Assembly: GCA_937902995.1 (NCBI GenBank)
Contig: CALEKY010000124.1
Coordinates: forward strand, 1-64,000
Direction: 5' to 3'
Origin: an uncultured Sinobacteraceae bacterium
GTDB lineage: Bacteria; Pseudomonadota; Gammaproteobacteria; Steroidobacterales; Steroidobacteraceae
Length of the DNA stretch: 64,000 nucleotides
Both the position numbers and the translations under genes were made by a program. The notes below the pieces were generated by a model. It worked only from the letters and a program-made list of their open reading frames with translations. It was not told the origin of the DNA and did no database searches. The first letter of the stretch is position 1; the number at the start of each line of letters is the position of its first letter. Positions 10,511-19,314 of the stretch are shown one piece after another.

Positions 10511-10519
10511 GCGCTCTTG

Positions 10520-10552
10520 GCCGGCCGGATTCGCTCCGGCCGGCTTTTTCTT
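10520..10552 (+). terminator. Terminator of the first TonB receptor gene
   Basis: A 10-bp perfect stem (gccggccgga at 10520-10529 with its complement at 10535-10544) is followed by five Ts, C and TT, ten bases after the stop codon. Confidence 0.9.
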
Positions 10553-10575
10553 GGGGCTCGGGGCGTGGGGCTCGG
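10553..10575 (+). repeat. Heptamer array, unit GGGGCTC
   Basis: Three consecutive 7-base units (ggggctc, ggggcgt, ggggctc) plus two bases begin immediately after the T-tail of the preceding terminator. Confidence 0.75.
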
Positions 10576-10772
10576 AAAGCAGATCACTTGGTTCGGGTTT
10601 CTATACTCCGGCTACGTACACATCGGCAGTTCTCCGATTCGTGGTTCGTTCGTCGCGATCGCAGCGGGTCGCGAGACGAATGCGAGATCGTCTCATTATG
10701 AATCGCATGGATTAGCCGGCCTTTCTGGCGTGCCGACATTCGGCAGAGACGCTCCCATCCGCAAGCCGCACG

Positions 10773-10791
10773 CCCCGAACCCCAAGCCCTT
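10773..10791 (-). repeat. Heptamer array, unit CCCCAAG
   Basis: Two complete 7-base units (ccccgaa, ccccaag) and part of a third. Read on the minus strand they resemble the array at 10553-10575, so the two are inverted with respect to each other. Confidence 0.6.
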
Positions 10792-10794
10792 CAT

Positions 10795-10820
10795 AAAAAA
10801 GGGGCGGCTTTCGCCGCCCC
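10795..10820 (-). terminator. Terminator of the second TonB receptor gene
   Basis: An 8-bp GC stem (10801-10808 with 10813-10820, loop tttc) is followed on the minus strand by six Ts. It lies 28 bases beyond the stop codon of the minus-strand receptor gene. Confidence 0.92.
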
Positions 10821-10848
10821 GTCAACGTGTGGGTCACTCAGTCTTGAA

Positions 10849-13800
10849 TCAGAACCGCTTGCGGAACGTCACCCTGAAGTTGCGTTCCAGCGGGCTGCCG
10901 AAGTAAGCGCTGTACGAAAGCTGGCTACGGGAGAATTCCGGTCTCGCGTTCGTGAGGTTGTAGATGCTCAGCGACATTTGCATGTCCTGAGGCAGCTCCA
11001 CTCGATACGTGAGATCGAAGTTGTAGCTTGCTTTCAGTTCCTTGAACGACAGTAGCGATGTGTTCATGTTGGCGCAGAACGCCCCGAATTCGGCGGAACC
11101 TGCACCTGCCGGAACGTCGCCCAGATCGCTCGTCAGTGGTCCCGAGGCCGGGCACGGACCGGCGATATTGGCGTTCGTGGCGCTCTGGGCTCGAGAGATC
11201 TCTTCGAAGTTGTCGTTCTTGATGCGCGGCATGTAACGGCCAAGCAGATTGACCGTATGCCGTCCATGGTTGTACAGCAGGCCGATGCTGCCGCGGAATT
11301 CGGGAACGGCCTGCAAATTACGGCCCGACGACGTGTTCGTATAGCCGAGACCGTCGTAACCCTCCGCAACCGTCACCCCAAAGAGTTTGAAATCCTCGTA
11401 CTTGTACTTGAGGTAATACGTCAGATCGAGCGAAGGACGGAGCGTGCCGCCGAACAGATCGATTCGGTAGCTCAAGTTCAGGTCGATACCGCTTTGGTTC
11501 AGCTCCCCACCATTGACTTGCAGGAAGCCGCCGAAGTAGTGGATCTGTCCGCCGACCAATCCGCCTTCCCCTGCGGGCGAATCCAGCCGCGATGTGCCTT
11601 GCACACAGTCGCCGTTCAACTGCACGACGGGGTGCGGCTCGTCATCGGGGTTGTTGATGTTGCGCAGCCCCGCCACGGGTTGGAGCAGGGGGCTGGAGCA
11701 GTTGATCAGCGCGCTGCGCGACGGGGTCTCGCCCGGCATGATGAGCGCACGCAAGATGTTGTCGGTCGTCAGCGTGCGTACGCCTTTCTCGATCCAGTTC
11801 TCCCAGTAGTCCACCGTGGCAGTGAAGTCGCCGAGTTGCGTGATGAAACCGACGTTGAAATACGTGCTCTCTTCGGACTTCACGTCGACGTTGTCGTAGT
11901 TGAAGATGCGGTACTGCGACGAGGCATCGCCGAAGCCGCCGAAGGCGGTATTGCCTGCGGAGTTGGTTTCGGTCGGTCCGTCGTTCAGCGGCGGATTGAC
12001 CTGGCTGAACGTGCGACCAGCGCTGAAGCGGAAAGCAAGTTGATCCAAGGGCTGCCACTTGATGGCGCCTGCCGGCACGAACACCTCGTTGTCGACGTCC
12101 GTGAGGTCGGAATAGAACTTCTCCCAGCGACCTGCGAGTTGAAGCGTCAAGGTGTCGTGCAGCGGCAGCTGAGTTTCGAAGAACGCTGCGGCAACCGGAT
12201 AGTGGCGATCGACATTTTGAGTCGTGCCGAGGATGGTCGTGTTTCTCGACATGGCCAAAGGACCTGTCCGGTTCGTGCAGTTCGTCGCACCGATAGTCGG
12301 ACAAGGGTTCAGGTCCTGATTGCTCAATGGATCGAGAACGAAGAGCTCCTCGGAGCGTCGGAACTGCGCACCCAGCGCGATTGCGACCGGTCCGCCGGGC
12401 AGATTCCAGCCCGTGGTGCCGCTGACGAGCAGATCGCCGACGTACATCTTGTAGTCGCGATCGAGCCAGATCGGCACGTACAGCCATTCCACCAACGCAG
12501 GATCGTTCGCGAGGCTGGGGATGTAACCCGGGTTCGCCTGACCCGTGTACACGTTGCGCGGAATGGCAGATGAGAACGGATTGAACCATTGGCAACCGTT
12601 TGCGCCGGGCGTGCTTCCCGTGCAGTTCGGTCCGCCCAAGCCATTCAGTGCTGCTTGAAGCCGATCGACGAGGATGTCGCGAGCTTCGACGAGGTAGTCG
12701 ACCTTCGAATACGTTCCAGCGATGCTCCAACTCAGGTCGGTGCCCCAGAACTTCGGGAGCTCGCCTTTCAGCTCGAGCGTGGCCCGCCACATCTTGGTGT
12801 TGTTGTGCTGCGTGTCGTACAACCCTTTGGTGGGATGGCCGCCTGCTCCAAACGGTCGCCAAGTGCCTGTGATCAACGCGATCCTGCCCGGCTGCGTCGG
12901 GTCGGTGATGGCGTTGACCTGATCTTCCGTGAACGTCGGCGAGCCATCCGAATTGAGCATGGCATCCATGAGCGGTCGCACGGCGGGGTGATTTCCCGGG
13001 ACCCAGTAAGCGCCAACTGCGCTGCCTACGAGGCCCGCACCCGTCTGACGTCCGGGCTGCGGGTTGCCTTGAGCATCGCGCAGCTGAGGAAACGAACCCA
13101 GCACGCTCGAGCTAGGCGACATGGAAATGTCGGGCATGTCGATTTCGTTGTAAGTCAGCTCTGAATGGAGCTCGAGCGAATCAGTGAGCTTGTAGTTGAA
13201 CTCGCCGTAGAACTGATACGTGTCCTGTTCTTCGACGAGTTTCTCGTATCCTGCTTCATTGAAATAGCAAACGGGGCTGGGTGTGCCGTTCCATCCGGCG
13301 AAGCCTCCCAACTCCGTGCAGTAGGGGTCGCGCATCAAACCGCCGGTAGCACTGCTCTGTCGATCTCCCACGTATCGGTTGATGTTGCCTACTGCTTGCG
13401 CTGCCGCGATCGCGGAACCCAAGGTGACCGACGCACTGCGCAACGTTTGGAATTGGTAGGCTCCGGGCGAGCCGGCAGCCGACCACGGATTGTTGTTTTC
13501 CAAGTAATGGCGTTGTGTCCACTCGCGATCGCGCGCCATCAGCGTATTGCGCTTTTGGTAGCCGGCGACGAGCAGGACGTCGCCGCGGTCGAATCTGGAG
13601 CCCCACACCACGTCGGCCGAGTAGTCGCCGTCGGAATCCTCGATGTAGCGGTAGTCGGCGTTCAGCTCGAGACCCGTGAAGCCTTTACGGGTGATGTAGT
13701 TCACCACGCCGCCCATCGCATCGGCGCCGTACGTGACGGCACCGCCTTGCTTGAGGACTTCGATGCGGCCGATGGCTGCTTGCGGAATCCAGGCGATGTT

Positions 13801-14205
13801 GTTGAATCGACCGATCAAGCCAGGACCGAATTGCTCGGGGAAGCGGCGGCCATTGAAGATCACTGTCGTGTATCGGCTGCCGAGATTGCGGAGATTCACC
13901 GTGGCAGCGCCGATGGGGAACGTATTGGATCGGTCTGCCTCGCCGGCAACCTGCCCGACTTCGCTCATCGTCTTGACCAGATCGATGGCGGAGGGTCTGC
14001 CGAGATTGTCGAAGTCTTCCAGCGTCATGACCTCGACGGGGAGGGCGGTGTCCTCAGGCGTACCCTCGATGAGCGTGCCGGTGACGATGACTTCTTCGAG
14101 CTCGGTTCTTCTTGCGTCCTGTGCGAGCACCTGAGCGCTGCACAAAGTCATCGAAATGGCCGCGGCGAGCGAAATGCGCGCGCGGTCCTTCTGCATGCTA
14201 GGCAT
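10849..14205 (-). CDS. TonB-dependent receptor, large type (paralogue A)
   Basis: A 1118-residue outer-membrane receptor. Starting at ATG 14205, which has a GGGGG ribosome-binding site, it has a signal peptide (MPSMQKDRARISLAAA to VLAQ), a TonB-box-like ELEEVIVTGTLIEGTPEDTALPV, a plug with NLRNLGSRYTTVIFNGRRF, IGRIEVLKQGGAVTYGADAMGGVVNYITRKGF, and a barrel ending in the typical phenylalanine (RVTFRKRF). ATG 14220 and GTG 14253 are possible longer starts. It is clearly related to the receptor at 15247-18414, with the same RTxLEEVxVTGxLIxGTPEDxALPV start. The barrel is larger than in siderophore receptors, as often seen in oligosaccharide, peptide or other polymer-fragment importers; the ligand is not readable. 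Confidence 0.92.
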   Translation of the reverse strand: MPSMQKDRARISLAAAISMTLCSAQVLAQDARRTELEEVIVTGTLIEGTPEDTALPVEVMTLEDFDNLGRPSAIDLVKTMSEVGQVAGEADRSNTFPIGAATVNLRNLGSRYTTVIFNGRRFPEQFGPGLIGRFNNIAWIPQAAIGRIEVLKQGGAVTYGADAMGGVVNYITRKGFTGLELNADYRYIEDSDGDYSADVVWGSRFDRGDVLLVAGYQKRNTLMARDREWTQRHYLENNNPWSAAGSPGAYQFQTLRSASVTLGSAIAAAQAVGNINRYVGDRQSSATGGLMRDPYCTELGGFAGWNGTPSPVCYFNEAGYEKLVEEQDTYQFYGEFNYKLTDSLELHSELTYNEIDMPDISMSPSSSVLGSFPQLRDAQGNPQPGRQTGAGLVGSAVGAYWVPGNHPAVRPLMDAMLNSDGSPTFTEDQVNAITDPTQPGRIALITGTWRPFGAGGHPTKGLYDTQHNNTKMWRATLELKGELPKFWGTDLSWSIAGTYSKVDYLVEARDILVDRLQAALNGLGGPNCTGSTPGANGCQWFNPFSSAIPRNVYTGQANPGYIPSLANDPALVEWLYVPIWLDRDYKMYVGDLLVSGTTGWNLPGGPVAIALGAQFRRSEELFVLDPLSNQDLNPCPTIGATNCTNRTGPLAMSRNTTILGTTQNVDRHYPVAAAFFETQLPLHDTLTLQLAGRWEKFYSDLTDVDNEVFVPAGAIKWQPLDQLAFRFSAGRTFSQVNPPLNDGPTETNSAGNTAFGGFGDASSQYRIFNYDNVDVKSEESTYFNVGFITQLGDFTATVDYWENWIEKGVRTLTTDNILRALIMPGETPSRSALINCSSPLLQPVAGLRNINNPDDEPHPVVQLNGDCVQGTSRLDSPAGEGGLVGGQIHYFGGFLQVNGGELNQSGIDLNLSYRIDLFGGTLRPSLDLTYYLKYKYEDFKLFGVTVAEGYDGLGYTNTSSGRNLQAVPEFRGSIGLLYNHGRHTVNLLGRYMPRIKNDNFEEISRAQSATNANIAGPCPASGPLTSDLGDVPAGAGSAEFGAFCANMNTSLLSFKELKASYNFDLTYRVELPQDMQMSLSIYNLTNARPEFSRSQLSYSAYFGSPLERNFRVTFRKRF

Positions 14206-14605
14206 AGCAAGTTCCCCCATTAGGTGGCACCTCTTGTTGAGCGAGGTGCTCACCGATTGCAGTGATGAACGACAAACGCCAGGGCCAAACTGCTGCTGAC
14301 TCGAGAAGTCTGCAGTCCCCTCAGTCCTGGAATTGAGCTTCGGCTTCCTCCTGTCTCTGGCTCAGCGTTACCTCAAGACCTGGAAAGCGTCTAAGTCGTT
14401 GGCTTCCATACAGTGTTTTGAGGATTGCGAATAAGTACCTTCTTGTTCTTGCCTAAACGAGCTTCTTTGCAAATATTGACCCTGTATTTGGTTGCGGTGG
14501 CACTTGCTACGCGAAAGCGATACAGATTCGTCTTGTTCGCGTGCGACTCGTTTACGGATGACTTATACGAACTCATCTTGCTGCAAGTTCTAATGAGAGC
14601 GATCC
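14206..14605. promoter_or_regulatory. Divergent upstream region of TonB receptor A and the Hsp15-like gene
   Basis: These 400 bases carry no gene I can support. The part from about 14400 to 14600 is noticeably AT-richer and probably holds the promoter of the Hsp15-like gene. A 7-bp inverted repeat (gcacctc at 14227-14233 with gaggtgc at 14243-14249) lies in the probable leader of the receptor mRNA. Confidence 0.4.
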
Positions 14606-15013
14606 ATGATCGATGAGATGTCCGCGACGTCTGCGACGTCTTCAACGCAAAGAATCGACAAGTGGCTGTGGTGTGTGCGTTTCTACAAGACGCGTTCGCA
14701 AGCGACAGCGGCGGTCGGTGGGGGACTCGTTCATCTGAACGGCGAGCGAGTCAAGCCTTCGCGGGGCGTTCGCGTCGACGATCGGATCTCGATTACTCGA
14801 GGCGAGAAGCGCATGGAAGTCATCGTGACCGGGTTACCGACGCGACGTGGTCCGGCCCCCGAGGCACGGACACACTACATGGAAACGCCCGAAAGCATTG
14901 CCGCGCGCGAGCAACGCCAAGCGCTGCGGTCGGCGGCGCCTCCCACGCACGGCCGCCCGGACAAACATACACGGCGACTGCTGCGTGGAATGAGGAGGGG
15001 ACGTGACTCGTGA
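14606..15013 (+). CDS. hslR: S4-domain RNA-binding protein, Hsp15 family
   Basis: A 135-residue S4-domain protein like Hsp15, which binds stalled 50S subunits carrying peptidyl-tRNA. The S4 fold is visible as [26 protein letters not shown], then [23 protein letters not shown], then a charged tail rich in arginine ([20 protein letters not shown]). ATG at 14606 is used; ATG 14618 would remove four residues. It sits alone on the plus strand between two minus-strand TonB receptor genes. Its stop codon lies inside a heptamer array, so the last residues are encoded by repeat sequence. Confidence 0.88.
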   Translation: MIDEMSATSATSSTQRIDKWLWCVRFYKTRSQATAAVGGGLVHLNGERVKPSRGVRVDDRISITRGEKRMEVIVTGLPTRRGPAPEARTHYMETPESIAAREQRQALRSAAPPTHGRPDKHTRRLLRGMRRGRDS

Positions 15014-15030
15014 GTAGTGAGTGGTGAGGG
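15003..15030 (+). repeat. Heptamer array, unit GTGAGTG
   Basis: Four consecutive 7-base units (gtgactc, gtgagta, gtgagtg, gtgaggg). The stop codon of the Hsp15-like gene (15011-15013) is inside the second unit. Confidence 0.8.
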
Positions 15031-15151
15031 ACTGGCAACTCACGTCAGTCCGCGAGCATTGGTTATGCGCTGAGGAGACTCGGGTAGGTAGCGGCCCTTG
15101 AAGTATCCAGAGAGTGCGATTGCGTTCGCTCTCGCTCGAGCGACTATCTTG

Positions 15152-15182
15152 ACTCACCACTCACCACTCACCACTCACCACA
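15152..15182 (-). repeat. Heptamer array, unit ACTCACC
   Basis: Four perfect units of actcacc plus a partial unit. The unit is the complement of ggtgagt, so this array is inverted with respect to 15003-15030 and could pair with it across about 120 bases. Confidence 0.85.
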
Positions 15183-15183
15183 C

Positions 15184-15220
15184 AAAAGAAAACGGGCGAA
15201 CCCATTGCAGGTTCGCCCGT
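15184..15220 (-). terminator. Terminator of TonB receptor paralogue B
   Basis: An 11-bp perfect stem (15192-15202 with 15210-15220, seven-base loop) is followed on the minus strand by a T-rich tail. It lies 26 bases after the receptor stop codon. Confidence 0.9.
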
Positions 15221-15246
15221 GATACAGGGAAGTCGTTCTTATTCGA

Positions 15247-18200
15247 TTAGAACTTCTTGCGCAGCGTCAGCTCGATCTGGCGGCCGAGTGCATTGCCGAT
15301 GCGCGGGTCGAAGCCGAACTCTTGACGCGAGGCCGGCGGATCCTCGTCCGACACGTTCAAGATGGACAGGCCGATCGTCGCCCACGATGCACGCCACAGG
15401 TAGTGCACGTCCACCGTCTTCCAATCGTCCCCGAAGACGCCGTACGTCGAGATATCGAACGTCTGGGTCGTTCCGGGCATGAATCCGGCGGGCCGCAAAC
15501 CGGCGGCGTTCACGTTGAGCGTGCCGTCCGGATTCAAGTAGCGCTCGTCATCGACGCCGCTCACATAGTTGAACTGAACGCGGATATTGTGCTCGCCGAA
15601 GCCGTAGTTGACGTAGAAGTTTCCACGCCACTCGGGTGCGGCAAAGCCGACCGTCGCGAAGTTCAGATAGCCCAACCGATCGTCGGCCGGCTTGACCTCG
15701 TAGCCGTCGAGAATCGTGGCGGTCGTCTCGTTGGTCAGGACCTTGGACGCATTCAATCCGACGTTGAGTCGGCCTGGGCCGATGCCGATGCCGTAGTTCA
15801 CCTGGAAATCGATACCGGTAACGTGTTGTCCCGGGCCGTTACCGAAGTCCGTCCGGATCGACGCGAAGTCGCGTGCGGTCGTCACTCCTTGCACGCAGGC
15901 GCCTCCGTTGAACGTCACGCGGTGAATCAGCGGATGCGAGCAGTCGGCAAGGTTGGGTGCCGTCGCCGAGAAGATCGAGTTCGCAATGTCGTTCGTCGAG
16001 GCGACCAAGCCCAGCTCATCTTCGGTCTCGATGTCGTAGTAATCGACGATGATTTGCAGGTCTTGGTCCACGCCCCAATCGAACTGCGCGATCGCGCCGA
16101 TACCCCACACCGTGGCGGTCTCAGGTTCGATGTCCGACCGCGTGAACTGCTGCGAGCCCAGCCATGCGCCGCCGGCGCGCGTGTAGCTGGCGACGGTGTT
16201 CGTCAGCTCGCCCGGAATGATGTCGGGACCGGGTGCTTGGTAGTTGGTGCCGTAGGATCCACGCAGCGCGAACTGATCGACGATCTGCCACTTCGCGGAC
16301 ACCTTGTACACAGTGGTGTCGAGGCCGATCGGCTCGAACTTCTCGTAGCGTCCCGCAGCCGTCACATTGAGGTTGTCGAGAATCGGGAAGCCGATTTCGA
16401 CGAAGTACGACTGCTGCTGCTGCTGGGCTGCATCCGGGAAGTTGTTCGCGAAGAACAGGTACGGACCGGCCATGTCGAGCGTGCAGCCCGTGAACTCCGG
16501 ATTCGGCGAGCCGTCGGGTAGCGTGGTCGGGGCCGGATTCTGGCCTGGCCAATCGCACGGCGTCTGTCCGTTGTAAAGCGGATCGTTGACCGTCTCGCGG
16601 AGCTTGGTGGTTCGGTATTGAGCGCCCACGCCCCACGCGATGTTGCCGCCGGGAAGCGCAACCGGCAGCTCGCCGCTGAAGACTGCATCGAACGTGAAGT
16701 TCCACATGTTTTCTTCGGCTTCTCGCTTGTTGAACAGCCACGCGACCAGCTCAGCTGGGTTCTCTGCGCCGGCCACGTACTGCGGATTGGCGAGATTCCA
16801 GGTCGGTTGACGCGGGAAGTTCGTCGCGAACGGGTTGAACCACAAGCACCCTGCGGGTCTCACGCCGGTGTCCACTTCGCCAGGGGCGACTGCCTGCGTT
16901 CCGGGGCGGGTCGGGTCCATGTCGACAGCATTGCAGTTCGGACCGCCGAAGCCGTTCAACGCCTCCTGCAGGCGGTAGCCAAGAATGTCCGGCTGTGAGT
17001 TGACCGACTTGAACTGGTTGAACGTCAAGCCGACGTCGTAATGAACGCTGTCCGAGATATCTCCCGTGACGCCGGCTGTGATGTGCCAGTACTTGGTCTC
17101 GTTCTCGTTCGGCGTGCTGTGATTGTCGCCGGATGCGAAGACATCGTTACCACCGTGTGCGAACGCGCGATACGTGAACGCCGTGAAGCCCGCGAGATTG
17201 GTGGGGTCGAAGCTGAGCGGACCGCGCGCTTGCAAGCGCTCGAGGAAGGCTTGGGCGTGCGGATTCGTGAGCGGCACATACAACTGATTCGTGGCGCCGG
17301 TCGCGCGGGCCGGACCGCGGATCACGGGCTGAGACGGCGAGCCGTATTGATGCGGAGAATAGTTTCTCGCCCACAACGCGCGCAGGGTGAAGTCCGCGCT
17401 GTCGCTGATCTTCGTCTTCATCTGCGCGAAGACGCGGTACACATCGTTTTCTTCGACGAGGTTGTAGTACGGGATGTACACGTAGTGGCAGCGGAAGGAG
17501 TTCTCATAGATGCCGCCGACCGCTTCGCACTGATCCTTCGTGAAGTCAGCCACTGGCAGACCTTCGGGCAAGCCCACCGCGGGCAACGGAGTCAGCAAGC
17601 TCTGACCGAATTCTCCTGCGGCCGTGTGATCGGTGGGATCGATGGTTGCCGGTGGCGCCGCGCGCGGAATCCAGCCCGCCAGGTTCGTCAAATTCGAGCT
17701 CGGTGCCGGGTTCACCCAGTAGGGGAGACTGCTGAATCGTCGCTCGCTCGTGTCGAGCTCAGAGCGGTGATCCCATTCGACGGCGAAAATGAAGTTGGCT
17801 AGCTCTGTGTTGAGGCCTGCCGTAAGGCCGACTTTCCACTCGCCTTCATCCGATCCCTTGTAGGTCTTGTAAGAACCGGAGGCCTCGACGCCGTCGAATC
17901 GGTCCTTGGTGATGATGTTGACGACACCGCCCGTTGCGTCGGCACCGTAAGTTACCGCGGCGCCGTCCTTCAGGATTTCGATGCGGTCGATTGCGCCGGA
18001 CGGATAGACGACCGCGTTCTGAAATGCGCGTCGGCCATTGAAGAGCGTCAATGTCTTGTCCACGCCGAGGCCGCGCAGATTGAACTGAACGTTGTTGGTC
18101 AGTGCCGATCCGCTGAAATAGTAGGACTCACCGGTCGTGGGTCCTTGGATCGGCAGGTTCTTGACGAATTCGAGCGGGCTCGGGTCGCCTTGCTCCTGCA

Positions 18201-18414
18201 GCTCGACCGAGCTGTAAACCTTCACTGGGAGTGCTGCGTCTTCCGGAGTTCCTCGGATCAACGAACCAGTGACGACGACCTCCTCGAGCTGAGTTCTTTG
18301 CCGGTCTCCCTGTTGACTCGTCGCTTCCTGCGCACTCACTTGCGACGCCGTCAGAATCATGGATATCGCGGCAGCCAGAGACAGCCGAGTGCGGTCCACT
18401 TGCATAATCGACAT
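15247..18414 (-). CDS. TonB-dependent receptor, large type (paralogue B)
   Basis: A 1055-residue outer-membrane receptor related to the one at 10849-14205. ATG 18414 follows a GGGGG ribosome-binding site. It has a signal peptide (MSIMQVDRTRLSLAAA to VSAQ), a TonB box ELEEV-like QLEEVVVTGSLIRGTPEDAALPV, a plug with NLRGLGVDKTLTLFNGRRAF and IDRIEILKDGAAVTYGADATGGVVNIITKDRF, and a barrel ending in LTLRKKF with the terminal phenylalanine used for outer-membrane assembly. The plug closely follows paralogue A while the extracellular-loop regions differ, suggesting a related but distinct ligand. Function beyond transport is unknown. Confidence 0.92.
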   Translation of the reverse strand: MSIMQVDRTRLSLAAAISMILTASQVSAQEATSQQGDRQRTQLEEVVVTGSLIRGTPEDAALPVKVYSSVELQEQGDPSPLEFVKNLPIQGPTTGESYYFSGSALTNNVQFNLRGLGVDKTLTLFNGRRAFQNAVVYPSGAIDRIEILKDGAAVTYGADATGGVVNIITKDRFDGVEASGSYKTYKGSDEGEWKVGLTAGLNTELANFIFAVEWDHRSELDTSERRFSSLPYWVNPAPSSNLTNLAGWIPRAAPPATIDPTDHTAAGEFGQSLLTPLPAVGLPEGLPVADFTKDQCEAVGGIYENSFRCHYVYIPYYNLVEENDVYRVFAQMKTKISDSADFTLRALWARNYSPHQYGSPSQPVIRGPARATGATNQLYVPLTNPHAQAFLERLQARGPLSFDPTNLAGFTAFTYRAFAHGGNDVFASGDNHSTPNENETKYWHITAGVTGDISDSVHYDVGLTFNQFKSVNSQPDILGYRLQEALNGFGGPNCNAVDMDPTRPGTQAVAPGEVDTGVRPAGCLWFNPFATNFPRQPTWNLANPQYVAGAENPAELVAWLFNKREAEENMWNFTFDAVFSGELPVALPGGNIAWGVGAQYRTTKLRETVNDPLYNGQTPCDWPGQNPAPTTLPDGSPNPEFTGCTLDMAGPYLFFANNFPDAAQQQQQSYFVEIGFPILDNLNVTAAGRYEKFEPIGLDTTVYKVSAKWQIVDQFALRGSYGTNYQAPGPDIIPGELTNTVASYTRAGGAWLGSQQFTRSDIEPETATVWGIGAIAQFDWGVDQDLQIIVDYYDIETEDELGLVASTNDIANSIFSATAPNLADCSHPLIHRVTFNGGACVQGVTTARDFASIRTDFGNGPGQHVTGIDFQVNYGIGIGPGRLNVGLNASKVLTNETTATILDGYEVKPADDRLGYLNFATVGFAAPEWRGNFYVNYGFGEHNIRVQFNYVSGVDDERYLNPDGTLNVNAAGLRPAGFMPGTTQTFDISTYGVFGDDWKTVDVHYLWRASWATIGLSILNVSDEDPPASRQEFGFDPRIGNALGRQIELTLRKKF

Positions 18415-18840
18415 GCTTGATCCCCCTTAACAATGGCCAACCTCGAGTGGTCAGCCCTTTGAAAATAGTTCTGCCAGGTTTGTCGGTACCCAACGGTCGT
18501 GCAGTTGCGTGCTGCGAGACACACTTCTGCAGACTGTTGCAGGTTCAGCCGTGCTTAGTTGCGTGTTGCCCCCCATTTCTGTTCTTGCACTTCGTGAGTC
18601 CCCAATGAAGTGCGTGCTTTAATCGACTGTCCGTGCAGCCGTCGAAAGCTCCAAGCCGGTCCATACCTCCGTTTCGACCGGCCTTGCCAGCTCCCAAATG
18701 ATGTGTTGCGCAGTCTACGGTACGAGCGCGCGTTTGGAAAAGCGTAAACTCAATCTAGAATCGCCAAGTGCGCAGTGCAGAATAAGAGAAGTACAGGTTC
18801 GTTGCGTTCGCAATTGTTTGTTTGCTGATCGACAAAGCAT
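18415..18840. promoter_or_regulatory. Divergent upstream region of TonB receptor B and iorA
   Basis: These 426 bases hold no gene I can support. An inverted repeat gcacttc (18587-18593) / gaagtgc (18607-18613) and a second imperfect inverted repeat around 18651-18683 are visible. A possible iorA promoter has a -10-like tagaat at 18755-18760 with a weak tttgga about 16 bases upstream. The iorA start itself has no obvious ribosome-binding site. Confidence 0.4.
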
Positions 18841-19314
18841 ATGAATGTGTCCCTCACGGTGAATGGGGCCGCCCATACGGTCGACGTGGATGAAGATACT
18901 CCGCTGTTGTGGGTTCTTCGCGAGCGGTGCGGTTTGACCGGAACGAAATTTGGATGCGGCGTCGGTGCATGCGGCGCTTGTACTGTCCATGTCGATGGCG
19001 AGCCGGCCCGTTCATGCTCGATTCCCGTCGTTGCCGTGCAGGGGAGATCCATCACGACGATCGAAGGTCTCGGTGCGGAGCGGTTACACCGTGTCCAGCG
19101 CGCCTGGATCGAGTATCAGGTTCCGCAATGCGGCTACTGCCAATCCGGCATGATCATGGCGGCCGTCGCGCTGTTGCAGCGCATACCCCAACCGACCGAT
19201 GCCGACATCGATGCTGCAATCACCAACTTGTGTCGTTGCGGCACATATGAGCGCGTTCGCCGAGCGATTCATGCAGCGGCGGCAGCTGACCTGACGAGAG
19301 CAGACCATGGGTAA
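18841..19314 (+). CDS. iorA: Molybdenum hydroxylase small subunit, [2Fe-2S] (isoquinoline 1-oxidoreductase alpha type)
   Basis: A 157-residue iron-sulphur subunit of a two-subunit xanthine-oxidase-family enzyme. It has the plant-type cluster motif [15 protein letters not shown] with a fourth cysteine at SCSIP, and the second cluster motif [13 protein letters not shown] plus [14 protein letters not shown]. It passes electrons from the molybdenum site to an external acceptor. It overlaps the large subunit gene by eight bases, indicating translational coupling. The iorA name marks the family; the true substrate (N-heterocycle or aldehyde) is not readable. Confidence 0.88.
   Translation: MNVSLTVNGAAHTVDVDEDTPLLWVLRERCGLTGTKFGCGVGACGACTVHVDGEPARSCSIPVVAVQGRSITTIEGLGAERLHRVQRAWIEYQVPQCGYCQSGMIMAAVALLQRIPQPTDADIDAAITNLCRCGTYERVRRAIHAAAAADLTRADHG

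Larger units (their letters stand above)
10511..10848. other. Convergent spacer with two terminators and inverted heptamer arrays
   Basis: No gene is supported in these 338 bases. Between the two terminators lie a direct array of ggggctc-like heptamers at 10553-10575 and its complement-like ccccgaa/ccccaag array at 10773-10791, with about 200 bases of nondescript sequence between them. Confidence 0.6.

Noticed and set aside
10553..15182. CRISPR array
   Set aside because: The repeats are seven-base tandem units without spacers of constant length, and no cas genes are present.
14227..18613. Shared GCACYTC/GARGTGC inverted repeats upstream of the two large TonB receptors
   Set aside because: Loop lengths (9 and 13) and distances to the start codons (22 and 173 bases) differ too much for a common operator without more examples.
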